Source of the DNA: Cellvibrionales bacterium UBA1854
GTDB taxonomy: Bacteria > Pseudomonadota > Gammaproteobacteria > Pseudomonadales > Porticoccaceae
Direction: 5' to 3'
Length of the DNA: 43,097 nt
Assembly: GCA_002338445.1 (NCBI GenBank)
Contig: DDII01000026.1
Coordinates: 1 to 43,097 of the forward strand
Shown: piece after piece, positions 34,485-43,097 of the stretch
Position numbering within the stretch: position 1 is the stretch's first letter
How the letters are laid out: the number at the start of each line of letters is the position of its first letter
Notes under the pieces: model-generated
The model's input: the letters and a program-made list of their open reading frames with translations, nothing else
Told to the model about the DNA's origin: nothing
Database searches by the model: none
Made by a program: the position numbers and the translations under genes

Positions 34485-35639
34485 ATGCATGACTTTGAAG
34501 ATATCCGTCCTTATCGGGATGAGGAAGTGTCAGTTGTCTTAAGACGTCTAGTAGCGGATAAGGAGTTTCAGGATGTGATCATAGAGCGACAGTTTCCGCG
34601 ATTACTCGATTTTTTCCCAAAAACAATGCGTTTACTTTTTAGATTGGGAATGACCTGGTCGGTGAGAAACATCAAAACAGTTTATGATTTTCAAAGATAT
34701 ATCTCTTTTAAACTCAAAAAAATATTGTCTGAAACAACAGACCAATACACTTTTAGTGGCATTGATGGGTTGAAAGCCAGCAAGGCATATTTGTTCATGA
34801 GTAATCATCGTGATATAGCTCTTGACCCTGCCATTATTATTCTTGGTTTAGTGCAGTCTGGGAGAGATTCTCTCAGAATAGCAATAGGGGATAATCTGCT
34901 CACTAAACAATTTGCTTCTGATCTAATGCGGCTCAATCGCAGCTTTATCGTAAAAAGATCACTATCCGCTCTAAAAGAGAAGATGTTTGCGCTGAGGCAG
35001 CTCTCAAGCTATATACGAAACTCGATCTATCACGAAAATGTTTCTGTCTGGATAGCGCAGGCCGAGGGCCGCGCTAAAGATGGGCACGACAGGACTGAAA
35101 CTGCCTTGCTAAAAATGTTAGCGCTGAGTAGATCGAATAAGCAAACATTTGGAGAATCGATTAAAGATCTTTGTGTAGTACCCGTTGCCATCGCATATGA
35201 ATATGATCCTTGCGCCTTCGACAAGGCTAAACAGCTCAAAGAGGAGCGGTTGGGCAATACTTATGTTAAGGGTGATTACGAGGACTTGGAATCGATCAAA
35301 AAAGGATTTATCGGATACAAGGGAAGAGTGCACGTTAGTTTTGGCAATGTAATTGATTTCGAGGTTGCAAATCCAGAAGAGCTATCCAATGAGATTGATC
35401 GCCAGATTATTTCTCTTTTCCAATTATTTCCCTCTCATATCATAGCCTGGCAGCTTTTAAACCCAGATAAAGAAGAAAAGTGTCTGCAAAATATTTGGCC
35501 TGACGAAGATTGGGAAGCTGCGCGCAGAAAATTTGCTCGACACGTTGCTCAATTTCCCCTTGAGTATAGAGATATCGTCCTCAAAAGTTATGCAGCCCCT
35601 GTTTTTGACCAACTGGCCTCTGGTGACGTATTGGCATGA
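34485..35639 (+). CDS. Divergent PlsC-like glycerolipid acyltransferase
   Basis: This 384-residue protein belongs to the phosphate acyltransferase superfamily. Motif I is MSNHRDIALDP with His108 and Asp114. That places five residues between them, whereas classical PlsC/PlsB have four (HX4D). Motif III-like AEGRAKDG has Glu194, Gly195 and Arg196. There is no clear membrane helix. An acyl-CoA or acyl-ACP dependent step on a glycerolipid is likely, but the substrate is unknown. It follows pyrB by 21 bases, and its TGA overlaps the dinG ATG (ATGA), so acyltransferase and helicase are translated in tandem. The linkage has no obvious metabolic logic. Confidence 0.75.
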   Translation: MHDFEDIRPYRDEEVSVVLRRLVADKEFQDVIIERQFPRLLDFFPKTMRLLFRLGMTWSVRNIKTVYDFQRYISFKLKKILSETTDQYTFSGIDGLKASKAYLFMSNHRDIALDPAIIILGLVQSGRDSLRIAIGDNLLTKQFASDLMRLNRSFIVKRSLSALKEKMFALRQLSSYIRNSIYHENVSVWIAQAEGRAKDGHDRTETALLKMLALSRSNKQTFGESIKDLCVVPVAIAYEYDPCAFDKAKQLKEERLGNTYVKGDYEDLESIKKGFIGYKGRVHVSFGNVIDFEVANPEELSNEIDRQIISLFQLFPSHIIAWQLLNPDKEEKCLQNIWPDEDWEAARRKFARHVAQFPLEYRDIVLKSYAAPVFDQLASGDVLA

Positions 35640-37744
35640 ATTCATTGTTAGATTCAAAAGTAAAAGCCACAATTCAAGATGGATATACAAAGTTTTTGTT
35701 AGCCCGTGGCCTTAAGCCGCGGGCGTCTCAGAAGAAGATGATCGCTACAGTCGCAAAGACTCTCGGATCAAAAGATCCGGGGTCTCGCATCGGCGTTATT
35801 GAGGCAGCTACGGGTAGTGGTAAGACAGTTGCATATCTGTTGGCGGCTTTGCCTATTGCAAGGGAACTCAAAAAGACCTTGGTTATATCCACTGGGACAA
35901 TTGCGCTGCAAGAGCAGCTTATCAACGAGGATATACCAGAGTTATTAGCCGCTTGTGATTGGGATTACAAATTTTCGTTGGTGAAGGGTAGAGGGCGCTA
36001 TGCGTGTAATTTGCGTTTGCATCAACATACAAAAATAGAGGATGGAGATGATTTATCATCAAATTTTTTATTTAATGGAATTATTGATCAAGGTTCTAAT
36101 GTTAATGAGAGCCTTTATAGGGAATTGTTGGATGCGCTCTTGAAAGGGACTTGGAATGGTGACCGCGACTCTTGGGGCACTCATATATCTGATAGAGACT
36201 GGAATCCTTTGACGGTAGACAGACGTCAGTGCACAGGGCGTTACTGTAAGTTTATCAAAGAGTGTGCATTCTTCACCGCAAGAAATAATGTAGAAGAGAG
36301 TGATTGTTTTGTGGTTAATCACGATTTAGTTATTGCTGATCTTGTTTTGGGCGGCGGAGTAATTCTGCCCAGGTTGGAAAATGCTGTTTTTATTTTTGAT
36401 GAAGGTCATCGGTTGGCAGAATGCGCTATCCGACATTTTAGAACTGAGTGCAAGTTAAATTCTAGTATTATTTGGTTGGAGAGTATTGTAAAGCAATGCT
36501 CCTCTCAGGTTACAAAGTTTGGTGACGACGCATCTTTCTGTGAGGCGCTTATTGGCATAAGAACGCGTACAGAACAACTTTCTTCACTATTTTCGTTGGC
36601 ACTGCCAATGTTTCAAAAATATGAAAGCTTAAAATCGGCTGATGACAAAAAGTACCGGTTTCCCCTCGGAAATCTCGGCGATATCGAGAGGGATGTTGCA
36701 AAGCAAATTTCTGACACGCTCCGAGTTTGGATCTGCGGTAAAAATGAACTTAAAGATAAGTTAAGTGAAAAGTTTGGAAGTAATGAGCACAAATTGCGGT
36801 CTGCCGATTTGGAGTATTTTTTCCAGATGATTGGAGCTTGGCAATCGCGGGCTGAAAAGCTGTTGTCACTTTGGGATCGCCTCAAAACCAAGATCTCTAT
36901 TGATGAGACACCTCCTGCATGTTGGCTGAGTTTTGATGACCTCTCACAAAACGTTGAGATATGTATCAACTCAAGTCCGATAAGTGCGAAAGTACTGCTT
37001 GCTGAGGGTTTGTGGAGCAATGTTGCAGGAGCAATACTTACTTCTGCCACGCTGCGCTCACTTGGGAGTTTCAATAGTCTTAAATCTGAAGCGGGACTGC
37101 CAAGCGCTTCAAAATTTCTGGCTTTAGAGGGACCCTTTAATTACGCAAAATCGGTTAAACTTCGAGTTCCAAAAGACGCTATAGAGGGTAATTTAGTTGA
37201 AGCACATAACCTTTATGTTATTAAAAAAATTAGACTCACTTTTGATGAGCGTTTGGGAACTTTGGCGTTATTTTCTTCAAGAGGACAAATGCTTGAGGTT
37301 TTTGATGGCTTGTCAAAGCAAGATAGAAAGCTTGTGTTAATGCAGGGTCAATATTCCAATGGAGAACTCCTAAGATTGCACAGAAGACGGATTGACCGAG
37401 GAGATGGCAGTGTGATTTTTGGACTTTCTAGTTTTGCTGAGGGTATCGATTTGCCGGGAGACTATTGTCGTCACGTTGTTGTGGTCAAATTACCCTTTGC
37501 AGTGCCCGAGGACCCATTGATGGAAGCTCGAAGCGAGTGGATAGAGGCGATGGGGGGAAATGCGTTTTTTGATATTGTATTACCTTCTGCATCTTTGCGA
37601 CTAAATCAGGCATGTGGAAGACTGCTAAGAAAGGAAACTGACTCCGGCGTAGTGACGATCTTAGATCGTCGTATCATTAGTAAGAGTTATGGCTCTAAGC
37701 TATTAGCCGCATTGCCGCCGTTTTCTATGGATTTGTGTTTCTAG
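35636..37744 (+). CDS. dinG: ATP-dependent DNA helicase DinG (iron-sulfur)
   Basis: DinG is a 5'-3' superfamily 2 helicase related to XPD. It unwinds forked DNA, D-loops and R-loops and is SOS-induced in E. coli. The 702-residue protein has Walker A AATGSGKTVA near residues 58-67 and the DEGH box FIFDEGHRL. Four cysteines, C124, C199, C204 and C210, have nearly the spacing of the E. coli 4Fe-4S cluster (C120, C194, C199, C205). Late motifs include SFAEGIDLPG and QACGRLLRKETD. The start overlaps the acyltransferase stop. I saw no obvious LexA box, and any promoter would lie upstream of pyrB or within the acyltransferase gene. Confidence 0.94.
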   Translation: MNSLLDSKVKATIQDGYTKFLLARGLKPRASQKKMIATVAKTLGSKDPGSRIGVIEAATGSGKTVAYLLAALPIARELKKTLVISTGTIALQEQLINEDIPELLAACDWDYKFSLVKGRGRYACNLRLHQHTKIEDGDDLSSNFLFNGIIDQGSNVNESLYRELLDALLKGTWNGDRDSWGTHISDRDWNPLTVDRRQCTGRYCKFIKECAFFTARNNVEESDCFVVNHDLVIADLVLGGGVILPRLENAVFIFDEGHRLAECAIRHFRTECKLNSSIIWLESIVKQCSSQVTKFGDDASFCEALIGIRTRTEQLSSLFSLALPMFQKYESLKSADDKKYRFPLGNLGDIERDVAKQISDTLRVWICGKNELKDKLSEKFGSNEHKLRSADLEYFFQMIGAWQSRAEKLLSLWDRLKTKISIDETPPACWLSFDDLSQNVEICINSSPISAKVLLAEGLWSNVAGAILTSATLRSLGSFNSLKSEAGLPSASKFLALEGPFNYAKSVKLRVPKDAIEGNLVEAHNLYVIKKIRLTFDERLGTLALFSSRGQMLEVFDGLSKQDRKLVLMQGQYSNGELLRLHRRRIDRGDGSVIFGLSSFAEGIDLPGDYCRHVVVVKLPFAVPEDPLMEARSEWIEAMGGNAFFDIVLPSASLRLNQACGRLLRKETDSGVVTILDRRIISKSYGSKLLAALPPFSMDLCF

Positions 37745-37776
37745 TGGATGATATAACTTTTTTGGATTAGGTATTA

Positions 37777-39516
37777 CTATGAGCTAATCAGGCTAATTTT
37801 TAGCTCTTTTTGCCGGATTTTTACTTTGCGAAGGTGCGTGAATAGCTGACGAGGCATCCCTTCTGGAAGGTGCACTGTGCTGAAGGTTTTTAGAAGTTTT
37901 ATTTGGCCAATGTAGTGGCTTTGTATTCCGGCTTCGTTTGCAATAGCCCCGACAATATTTGCGGCCGTTATTCCATCATCACGCCCTAATTCGATGCGGT
38001 ACTTCAGCATTTTGATATCAGAAGACACATTATTTGGAACAAAATCTTTTTTTTTCGATTGATTTTTAGTGACTTTTTGTTTGGAAGGATACTTCGATCC
38101 ACATGAGCCACTCGGACGGCTGGCACTATTCGCCGAAGTGGACTTATTACGTTGTTTCAATTTTTGTATCAAAGGTGTATCACTGTGCTTGATTTCGCAA
38201 TTGCTGTTCGTTGGAAAAATTGGTCGATCTTTTTGTCCCTCATAAATAAGTATTGCCGCGATTTCAGTCGCATCTATGCCATTTTGCGCACTAATAGAGT
38301 CGACCAAAGCTCTAAATTTAGTTAATTCTAGTTTTTTTGAAGTTCTGACGAGTCGTTCAGTTATCTGCTGTATGCGAAGGTCACTAACTTCAGAACTACT
38401 AGGTAACTTAAATGGGACGATTTTCTGTCGGGTGGATTTTTCTATTGATCGCAGAAGTCGACTTTCTTTTTGTGTCACAAATATAATTGCTCTGCCCTCT
38501 CGACCAGCTCGTCCAGTTCGACCTATCCTGTGCACATATGATTCATTGTCATATGGAACATCATAATTAATTACATGGCTGATACGCTTTACATCAAGTC
38601 CTCTAGCGGCGACATCAGTTGCAACGACGATATCCAATGAACCTTGTTTTAGTCTTTTTAACGTCCCTTCGCGCGCGCTCTGACTGAGATCACCATTAAG
38701 AGCAGCAGATGTATAACCTCTCGCCTCCAGTTTCTCGGCTATCTCGAGTGTCGCAGACTTGGTACGGACAAAAATAAGCATACCATCAAAAGGCTCTACT
38801 TCAAGAATACGAGTCAATGCGTCGAGCTTCTGATGACTCCTGAGCGTTAAATAACTTTGTTTTATTTGCGCTACAGTCCTTGTTTTTGCGGCAATACTGA
38901 CATTCTGTGCGTCTCCCAAATAAGTATTTGCGATATTTTTTATTCTTGCGGGCATGGTTGCTGAAAAAAGAGCCCGCTGACACTCGATAGAAGTTTGTGA
39001 GAGAATTTTCTCAACGTCATCGATGAAGCCCATACGAAGCATTTCATCCGCTTCATCTAATACAAGGGTTTTGATTTGGGATAAGTTGAGGCTTCGGCGG
39101 CGTAAATGATCAAGAATTCTACCTGGTGTCCCAACAACCACCTGAGTACTTCTTTTTAGACCTCGGAGCTGGACACTTATATCTGCTCCACCGTATATGG
39201 GCAAAACTTGAAATCCACTCATATTTCGGGCATAACTCTGAAAGGCCTCTGCCACCTGGATAGCTAATTCTCGAGTTGGAGTTAGAACCAAAATTTGAGG
39301 CGTTTCTTGCTTGTCATCGAGTTGGCTGAGTAGTGGTAATGCAAATGCAGCAGTCTTACCGGTTCCTGTTTGCGCGGTACCTAACAGATTTTTACCACTC
39401 AACAAAATTGGTATGCACATGGCCTGTATAGGCGTTGGTGCTTCATAACCAAGATTTTGGATTGCTTTTAAGATCGCCGGTTTTATTCCGAGTGATGAGA
39501 ACTTGGATAGTGTCAT
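37777..39516 (-). CDS. deaD: DEAD-box RNA helicase, DeaD/CsdA type
   Basis: This ATP-dependent RNA helicase probably helps ribosome assembly and mRNA turnover, especially in the cold. The 579-residue protein has the Q-motif region (PTPIQ), Walker A AQTGTGKTAAF near residues 46-56, VLDEADEML, SAT, and HRIGRTGRAGREG. A Lys/Ser-rich linker follows (about 440-490). The C-terminal DbpA-like RNA-binding domain (about 494-572) includes NIVGAIANEAGI and HLPEGMPRQLF. That domain plus the length favours DeaD over RhlE or SrmB. The start is ATG at 39516. It converges on dinG with a 32-base gap. Confidence 0.9.
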   Translation of the reverse strand: MTLSKFSSLGIKPAILKAIQNLGYEAPTPIQAMCIPILLSGKNLLGTAQTGTGKTAAFALPLLSQLDDKQETPQILVLTPTRELAIQVAEAFQSYARNMSGFQVLPIYGGADISVQLRGLKRSTQVVVGTPGRILDHLRRRSLNLSQIKTLVLDEADEMLRMGFIDDVEKILSQTSIECQRALFSATMPARIKNIANTYLGDAQNVSIAAKTRTVAQIKQSYLTLRSHQKLDALTRILEVEPFDGMLIFVRTKSATLEIAEKLEARGYTSAALNGDLSQSAREGTLKRLKQGSLDIVVATDVAARGLDVKRISHVINYDVPYDNESYVHRIGRTGRAGREGRAIIFVTQKESRLLRSIEKSTRQKIVPFKLPSSSEVSDLRIQQITERLVRTSKKLELTKFRALVDSISAQNGIDATEIAAILIYEGQKDRPIFPTNSNCEIKHSDTPLIQKLKQRNKSTSANSASRPSGSCGSKYPSKQKVTKNQSKKKDFVPNNVSSDIKMLKYRIELGRDDGITAANIVGAIANEAGIQSHYIGQIKLLKTFSTVHLPEGMPRQLFTHLRKVKIRQKELKISLISS

Positions 39517-39561
39517 AGATTCCTTTCAACTATAGTAGGGCTGAAACTCGAAGAGATCGCG

Positions 39562-39567
39562 ATTATA
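39562..39567 (-). promoter_or_regulatory. Possible deaD -10 element
   Basis: On the minus strand this reads TATAAT, a perfect -10, about 46 bases upstream of the deaD ATG. No good -35 lies at 16-18 bases, so the element alone is weak evidence. The rest of 39517-39808 holds no gene I can support; on the plus strand TTGACA at 39630-39635 could serve the phosphatase, but it lacks a convincing -10. Confidence 0.4.
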
Positions 39568-39808
39568 CGGCTATGCTTTGAACTATAAAAGTGACTTTGT
39601 AAGATATATTTTTTCTGTATAAGCAGGACTTGACAAAAGTGACAGTCTAGAGAGGATATGGGAACTTTTATCTTTATGGGGTGTCCGTGCGTATTGATTG
39701 GGTAATTAATATTTGGACTGGGTCCCTAACCAAATGGGCATCGTAGTATTATTCGAGTGAGATTAACTATACACTTCATTTCACCGCAAAACAGAGGAAA
39801 GCTTTGAA

Positions 39809-40501
39809 TTGAGCGAGTTATTTTTAGTACGCCATGCTCAGGCATCTTTTGGATCCTCAAATTACGATCAACTTTCTGAGCTAGGAATGCGTCAGTCAGA
39901 ATGGCTTGGAGCTCATTTCGCTTCAATGAGGATTCACTTTGATACGTTGATTTGTGGTGATATGGAGCGTCATCGACAAACATTATTTGGCATCTGCAAA
40001 AATATGAGTTTATCGGCTGATGACAGGGTAGAGTTATGTGGGTTAAATGAATACAATTTTTCTGACTTGATAGCAGCGTTTTCTGACCAGTTTCCTCAGA
40101 ATTCGCGTTTGCTTGAAAGCCAAGCAGATAGATCAAATAAAGAAAAACATTATCGATTACTAAGAGATATACTCTCTGCTTGGGGGCGTGATGAAATAGC
40201 TGATGTAAGAGAAACTTGGCAGGTCTTCAGCGACAGAGTACTTGGGGCAAGAAAACAAATTCAAGCTCTTGCTAGGGCAGGAGAGAAGGTGCTAGCAGTT
40301 GGCTCAGGGGGTTCAAACAGCACATTTATGGGACAGGTTTTGAAGGCTCCTACTGAAACAATTTTTGATTTGAACTTGCAATCAAAGAATACAGGAATCA
40401 ATCGCTATTTTTACAATCAAACAAAGATTACGCTGGTCGGATTCAATGGTGTTCCTCATCTTGAGACGCCAGAAAGGCTTAAATATGTCACTTATGGTTA
40501 G
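39809..40501 (+). CDS. Histidine phosphatase family protein
   Basis: This 230-residue protein belongs to the phosphoglycerate mutase-like histidine phosphatases. The signature LVRHAQAS holds the nucleophile His9. GDMERHRQT near residues 50-58 supplies the second conserved Arg. The second catalytic His, which usually lies in a Gly-rich segment, appears replaced in VGSGGSNSTFMG, where VxHGG would be expected. Activity is therefore uncertain. The start is TTG at 39809, supported by AGAGGAAAG (39792-39800). The substrate cannot be inferred. Related proteins are annotated phosphoglycerate mutase, CobC or SixA. Confidence 0.8.
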   Translation: MSELFLVRHAQASFGSSNYDQLSELGMRQSEWLGAHFASMRIHFDTLICGDMERHRQTLFGICKNMSLSADDRVELCGLNEYNFSDLIAAFSDQFPQNSRLLESQADRSNKEKHYRLLRDILSAWGRDEIADVRETWQVFSDRVLGARKQIQALARAGEKVLAVGSGGSNSTFMGQVLKAPTETIFDLNLQSKNTGINRYFYNQTKITLVGFNGVPHLETPERLKYVTYG

Positions 40502-40639
40502 ATTACTAAGTAAAAATAAGAAGTATTTTAAAAAAAGTTACTGGAGTAGTTCGTTGTGACACTCAGTGACCTAATGGTTGTTTAGGAACTCAGAGTAAAC
40601 GGTATTTAAACTTTTTTAACCCAAAACGCGAGTTAAAGA

Positions 40640-40660
40640 ATCCATCCGATTTTGATGGAT
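40640..40660 (+). repeat. 7-bp inverted repeat in the pdxH leader
   Basis: ATCCATC (40640-40646) and GATGGAT (40654-40660) are perfect reverse complements around a 7-base loop. The hairpin ends about 23 bases before the pdxH ATG, next to the TTTTGGAGTG ribosome-binding region. No T-run follows. It may influence translation, but nothing else shows regulation. The rest of 40502-40682 is AT-rich and without a gene. Confidence 0.5.
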
Positions 40661-40682
40661 GAAAATTTTGGAGTGATTTAGC

Positions 40683-41333
40683 ATGGCTATAAAAGATAGT
40701 CGCAGGGAATATAAATTTGCAACAATGAGACGGTCTTCAATGCGGGATGATCCGATAGATCAATTCCGCATGTGGTTAGACGCTGCATTGGCCGCTGATC
40801 TGCCGGATCCAACAGCAATGTGCCTCGCCACCGTTGACAACAGTGGTCGTCCGTCTCAAAGAATGGTGCTGCTGAAAGACTTCGGAGACGATGGTTTTGT
40901 ATTTTTTACCAATCTTAAGAGTCGTAAGGCATCTGAAATTATTTGTAATAATTCGGTTTGCTTACATTTCTCGTGGCTTTCTCTCGAGCGTCAAGTGATT
41001 ATTCGAGGAAAGGCTGAGTTATTATCAAGAGAAAAAGTTGACAATTATTTTCACGGAAGACCAAGAACTAGTCAAATTGGCGCATGGGCTTCTCGACAGA
41101 GTAAAGTTATCACAAATAGAGCTGTTTTAGAGGAACGGTATGCACGAATTGAAAAGCAGTTTGCGCAGTTTGAGATACCGACTCCAGAATTTTGGGGTGG
41201 ATACAGAGTTTCCTTAGAAAGAGTAGAATTTTGGCAAGGGGGTAAACAACGACTGCATGATAGATTTTGCTACACGTTAGACAGGATGAACGAGACAAAT
41301 TCAAAGTGGAAAATCGAACGGTTGGCTCCTTAA
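40683..41333 (+). CDS. pdxH: Pyridoxine/pyridoxamine 5'-phosphate oxidase
   Basis: PdxH is an FMN-dependent oxidase that makes pyridoxal 5'-phosphate. The 216-residue product has the family blocks DPTAMCLATVD near residues 40-50, PSQRMVLLKDFGDDGFVFFT near 56-75, FSWLSLERQVIIRG near 96-109, and the C-terminal RVEFWQGGKQRLHDR. That block holds the family's substrate and FMN-contacting Arg residues. Length matches E. coli PdxH (218). The ATG at 40683 has GGAG at 40670-40673. It converges on greB, 26 bases away. Confidence 0.96.
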   Translation: MAIKDSRREYKFATMRRSSMRDDPIDQFRMWLDAALAADLPDPTAMCLATVDNSGRPSQRMVLLKDFGDDGFVFFTNLKSRKASEIICNNSVCLHFSWLSLERQVIIRGKAELLSREKVDNYFHGRPRTSQIGAWASRQSKVITNRAVLEERYARIEKQFAQFEIPTPEFWGGYRVSLERVEFWQGGKQRLHDRFCYTLDRMNETNSKWKIERLAP

Positions 41334-41359
41334 TTTTTTGGTAATTTAGTTTTTCATCG

Positions 41360-41854
41360 CTAATAGCGAATATTTAAAATGGTTAATTCTCTTTTGCCAT
41401 TGGGAGTATCAGTTTTTATCACATCATTTGCTCTTTTTCCTAAAAGGGCTCGAGCGACCGGCGAATCGATACTTATCCAGTTCTTTTTAGGATTAATTTC
41501 ATCTGCGCCAACTAGTCGGTATTCGAATTTCTCTCTTGCTTGACTTTCTAGTGTTACAAACGCTGCAAAAAACACTCGACTAGGATCGTTTGGCAGTGTT
41601 TTGACGATGGTTACTGTCTCAATACGTTTCGTAAGATAACGTACTCGCCGATCGATCTCACGAAGACGACGCTTACCATAGACGTAATCACCATTTTCAG
41701 ATCTGTCGCCATTTTTTGCGGCTTCATGAATAATTTGAGTAACCTTTGGACGCTCAATTTTCCATAGTTGATGCAATTCTGACCTGAGATTTTTGGCGCC
41801 ATCCGCCGTGATGTAAGGGGAGCTCTTTGGAGTTGCCGGCCGAAAAGAAGACAT
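41360..41854 (-). CDS. greB: Transcription elongation factor GreB
   Basis: GreB enters the RNA polymerase secondary channel and stimulates cleavage of backtracked RNA. I place the start at ATG 41854, giving 164 residues beginning MSSFRPATPK. An in-frame extension to 41947 would overlap the upstream gene and is unlike the family. The N-terminal coiled coil carries the acidic tip GDRSENGDYVYGKRRLREID near residues 46-65, where YGKRRLREID distinguishes GreB from GreA. The C-terminal FKBP-like domain ends RELTILNIRY. Only one base separates its start from the stop of the S9 peptidase gene. Confidence 0.94.
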   Translation of the reverse strand: MSSFRPATPKSSPYITADGAKNLRSELHQLWKIERPKVTQIIHEAAKNGDRSENGDYVYGKRRLREIDRRVRYLTKRIETVTIVKTLPNDPSRVFFAAFVTLESQAREKFEYRLVGADEINPKKNWISIDSPVARALLGKRANDVIKTDTPNGKRELTILNIRY

Positions 41855-41855
41855 G

Positions 41856-43097
41856 TTAGGTATGAGTATGTTGATCGAAAACTTGAAGGTAAAATGAGAG
41901 CTCAGTTTCCAGAGCATCAATGATGTTAGCCGCTTTTCGGAATCCATGGCCCTCGTCTTTATATTCTATATGCTTGTAAAATATGTCTTTCTTTTCTAAT
42001 GCCTTAACCATTTTTTGTGCTTGATTAGGCGGTACTACTTTGTCCTGCAAACCTTGGAAAAACACCACGGGACAATTCAATTGGTTTACATAATTAATAG
42101 GAGAACGTTTTATGTACTTTTCGCACTCAAGTGGGTAAGGGCCTATAAGGTTATCTAGGTAATGTGACTCAAACTTGTGTGTGTCCTTAGTTAATGCCAC
42201 TAAATCACTAATCCCATAGTAGCATGCGCCTGCGTTAAAAGTGTCAGTGAAGGTTAACGCAGCCAGTACCGTGAAGCCCCCTGCGCTGCTGCCTCTGATT
42301 ATGCATTGGTTGCTGTTAATTAAACCTGATTTAGTTAGATGTAATGCTGCGAATTGTGCATCATGAACATCGGAGACTCCCCAAGCTCCACTGAGACTCT
42401 GTCGGTATTTTCTCCCGAAACCGCTGCTTCCGCGATAGTTGATGTCAAAGACGGAAAACCCTCTACTGGTCCAAAATTGAATTTTTAGATTTAATGATGT
42501 ACTGGTTGCTCCGGTAGGGCCACCATGACACATGATTATCACAGGTGGTAACGTATCTTTTGGGATTCTGTATTTTACGTTTAAGGGAGAATACAGAAAG
42601 CCATGGATAAGGGCTTTGTCGATACTTTCGAACCAAATTGATTTCGGTTTTGAGAAATCTTCAGAAGTAAGATGCTTTGTTGGTGCAGCTGCTTGGTCCC
42701 CTCCCCCGGAGGGAATATATAGTTCTGAAATACCCTCCGGGATGTTTTTAATCTTAATAGTTAAAATCCGTGGACCACATGAAGAATTTGAGGCTACGCA
42801 AGCAAGTCGCCCATCATGCACGCAAATGCTATGCAGATTATCAAACTCTGTTTTTATTTCTTTTATTTCTTTGCTCACAGTGTCTAGTAACGCCAAGTGC
42901 CAATGACCACTTTGTGTAAAAAGACAGGCAATGGTGTTGGCATCAATAAAATCGAAGTAAGTTGCTCCTAATTGCCAGAGTGGCGCACAGAATTCTGCAT
43001 CAAGTTTTACAAGCGGTCGAAGACTATATTGTTCGCCAAAATTTATGATTTCTGCTTGATATATATTCCACCAGTCAGAGCGGTCGGATATGACATA
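41856..43097 (-). CDS. S9 family prolyl oligopeptidase-like peptidase (5' end cut)
   Basis: The frame stays open from 42896 to the window edge, so the gene continues upstream and only its last 413 or so residues are here. The upstream part, including VISDRSDWWNIYQ and LDAEFCAPLW, looks like beta-propeller blades. The C-terminal alpha/beta-hydrolase domain has the nucleophile in IRGSSAGGF, an Asp in LQDKVVPPNQA, and His in DEGHGF, a full S9 triad. MCHGGPTGAT is the oxyanion region. Related enzymes are dipeptidyl or acylaminoacyl peptidases. No signal can be judged because the N-terminus is missing. greB starts one base after its stop. Confidence 0.9.
   Translation of the reverse strand, partial: YVISDRSDWWNIYQAEIINFGEQYSLRPLVKLDAEFCAPLWQLGATYFDFIDANTIACLFTQSGHWHLALLDTVSKEIKEIKTEFDNLHSICVHDGRLACVASNSSCGPRILTIKIKNIPEGISELYIPSGGGDQAAAPTKHLTSEDFSKPKSIWFESIDKALIHGFLYSPLNVKYRIPKDTLPPVIIMCHGGPTGATSTSLNLKIQFWTSRGFSVFDINYRGSSGFGRKYRQSLSGAWGVSDVHDAQFAALHLTKSGLINSNQCIIRGSSAGGFTVLAALTFTDTFNAGACYYGISDLVALTKDTHKFESHYLDNLIGPYPLECEKYIKRSPINYVNQLNCPVVFFQGLQDKVVPPNQAQKMVKALEKKDIFYKHIEYKDEGHGFRKAANIIDALETELSFYLQVFDQHTHT

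Noticed and set aside
41855..41947. N-terminal extension of greB
   Set aside because: It overlaps the end of the S9 peptidase gene and does not resemble GreB. The start at 41854 fits the family.
1..43097. tRNA genes, CRISPR arrays, insertion sequences or phage genes
   Set aside because: I saw no cloverleaf, regularly spaced repeat, transposase or integrase anywhere in the window.

Overview
This window is about 43 kb of a gammaproteobacterial chromosome, AT-rich by eye (no composition was computed). The evidence is the gene order, which closely follows the Pseudomonas-type arrangement: the mraZ-to-ftsZ division and cell-wall (dcw) cluster, then lpxC, an M23 peptidase, secA, argJ and mutT, then coaE/pilD, nadC, ampD, ampG, fxsA and groESL. 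MurE carries the meso-diaminopimelate DNPR signature and LpxC is present, so the cell is Gram-negative. The dense packing and AT-richness would suit a marine Cellvibrionales- or SAR92-like lineage, but that placement is inference.

Layout. 1-295: the last bases of the RNase P RNA gene (rnpB), two inverted repeats, and the dcw promoter with four 10-bp-spaced MraZ boxes. 296-16991 (+): mraZ, rsmH, ftsL, ftsI, murE, murF, mraY, murD, ftsW, murG, murC, ddlB, ftsQ, ftsA, ftsZ, mostly overlapping by 1-11 bases and so probably translationally coupled. 17107-23551 (+): lpxC with its own promoter, an M23/LytM-type peptidase, secA, argJ and a MutT-type Nudix gene. 23625-26206 (-): coaE, pilD and nadC, where the pilus genes usually found between nadC and pilD are missing. 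26401-28213: ampD and ampG tail to tail, the peptidoglycan-recycling pair. 28415-31090 (+): fxsA and the groES-groEL operon with a sigma-32-like promoter and a clear terminator. 31254-32018 (+): an unrecognised membrane-anchored coiled-coil protein. 32286-33373 (+): a decayed exonuclease I (sbcB) gene. 33450-37744 (+): pyrB, a PlsC-like acyltransferase and dinG. 37777-39516 (-): a DeaD/CsdA-type RNA helicase. 39809-41333 (+): a histidine phosphatase and pdxH. 41360-43097 (-): greB behind an S9 peptidase cut by the window edge.

Functionally most of the window builds or recycles the envelope. The Mur enzymes, MraY and MurG make lipid II. FtsL/I/W/Q/A/Z build the septum. LpxC commits to lipid A, SecA exports proteins, and AmpG/AmpD recover muropeptides.

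No new multi-gene system is apparent. The most informative irregularities are the sbcB relic (active-site Asp lost, internal deletion, nonsense codon, frameshifts), the missing pilABC block, a Gln in place of the usual Asn in the FtsI SxN motif, and the orphan coiled-coil protein.
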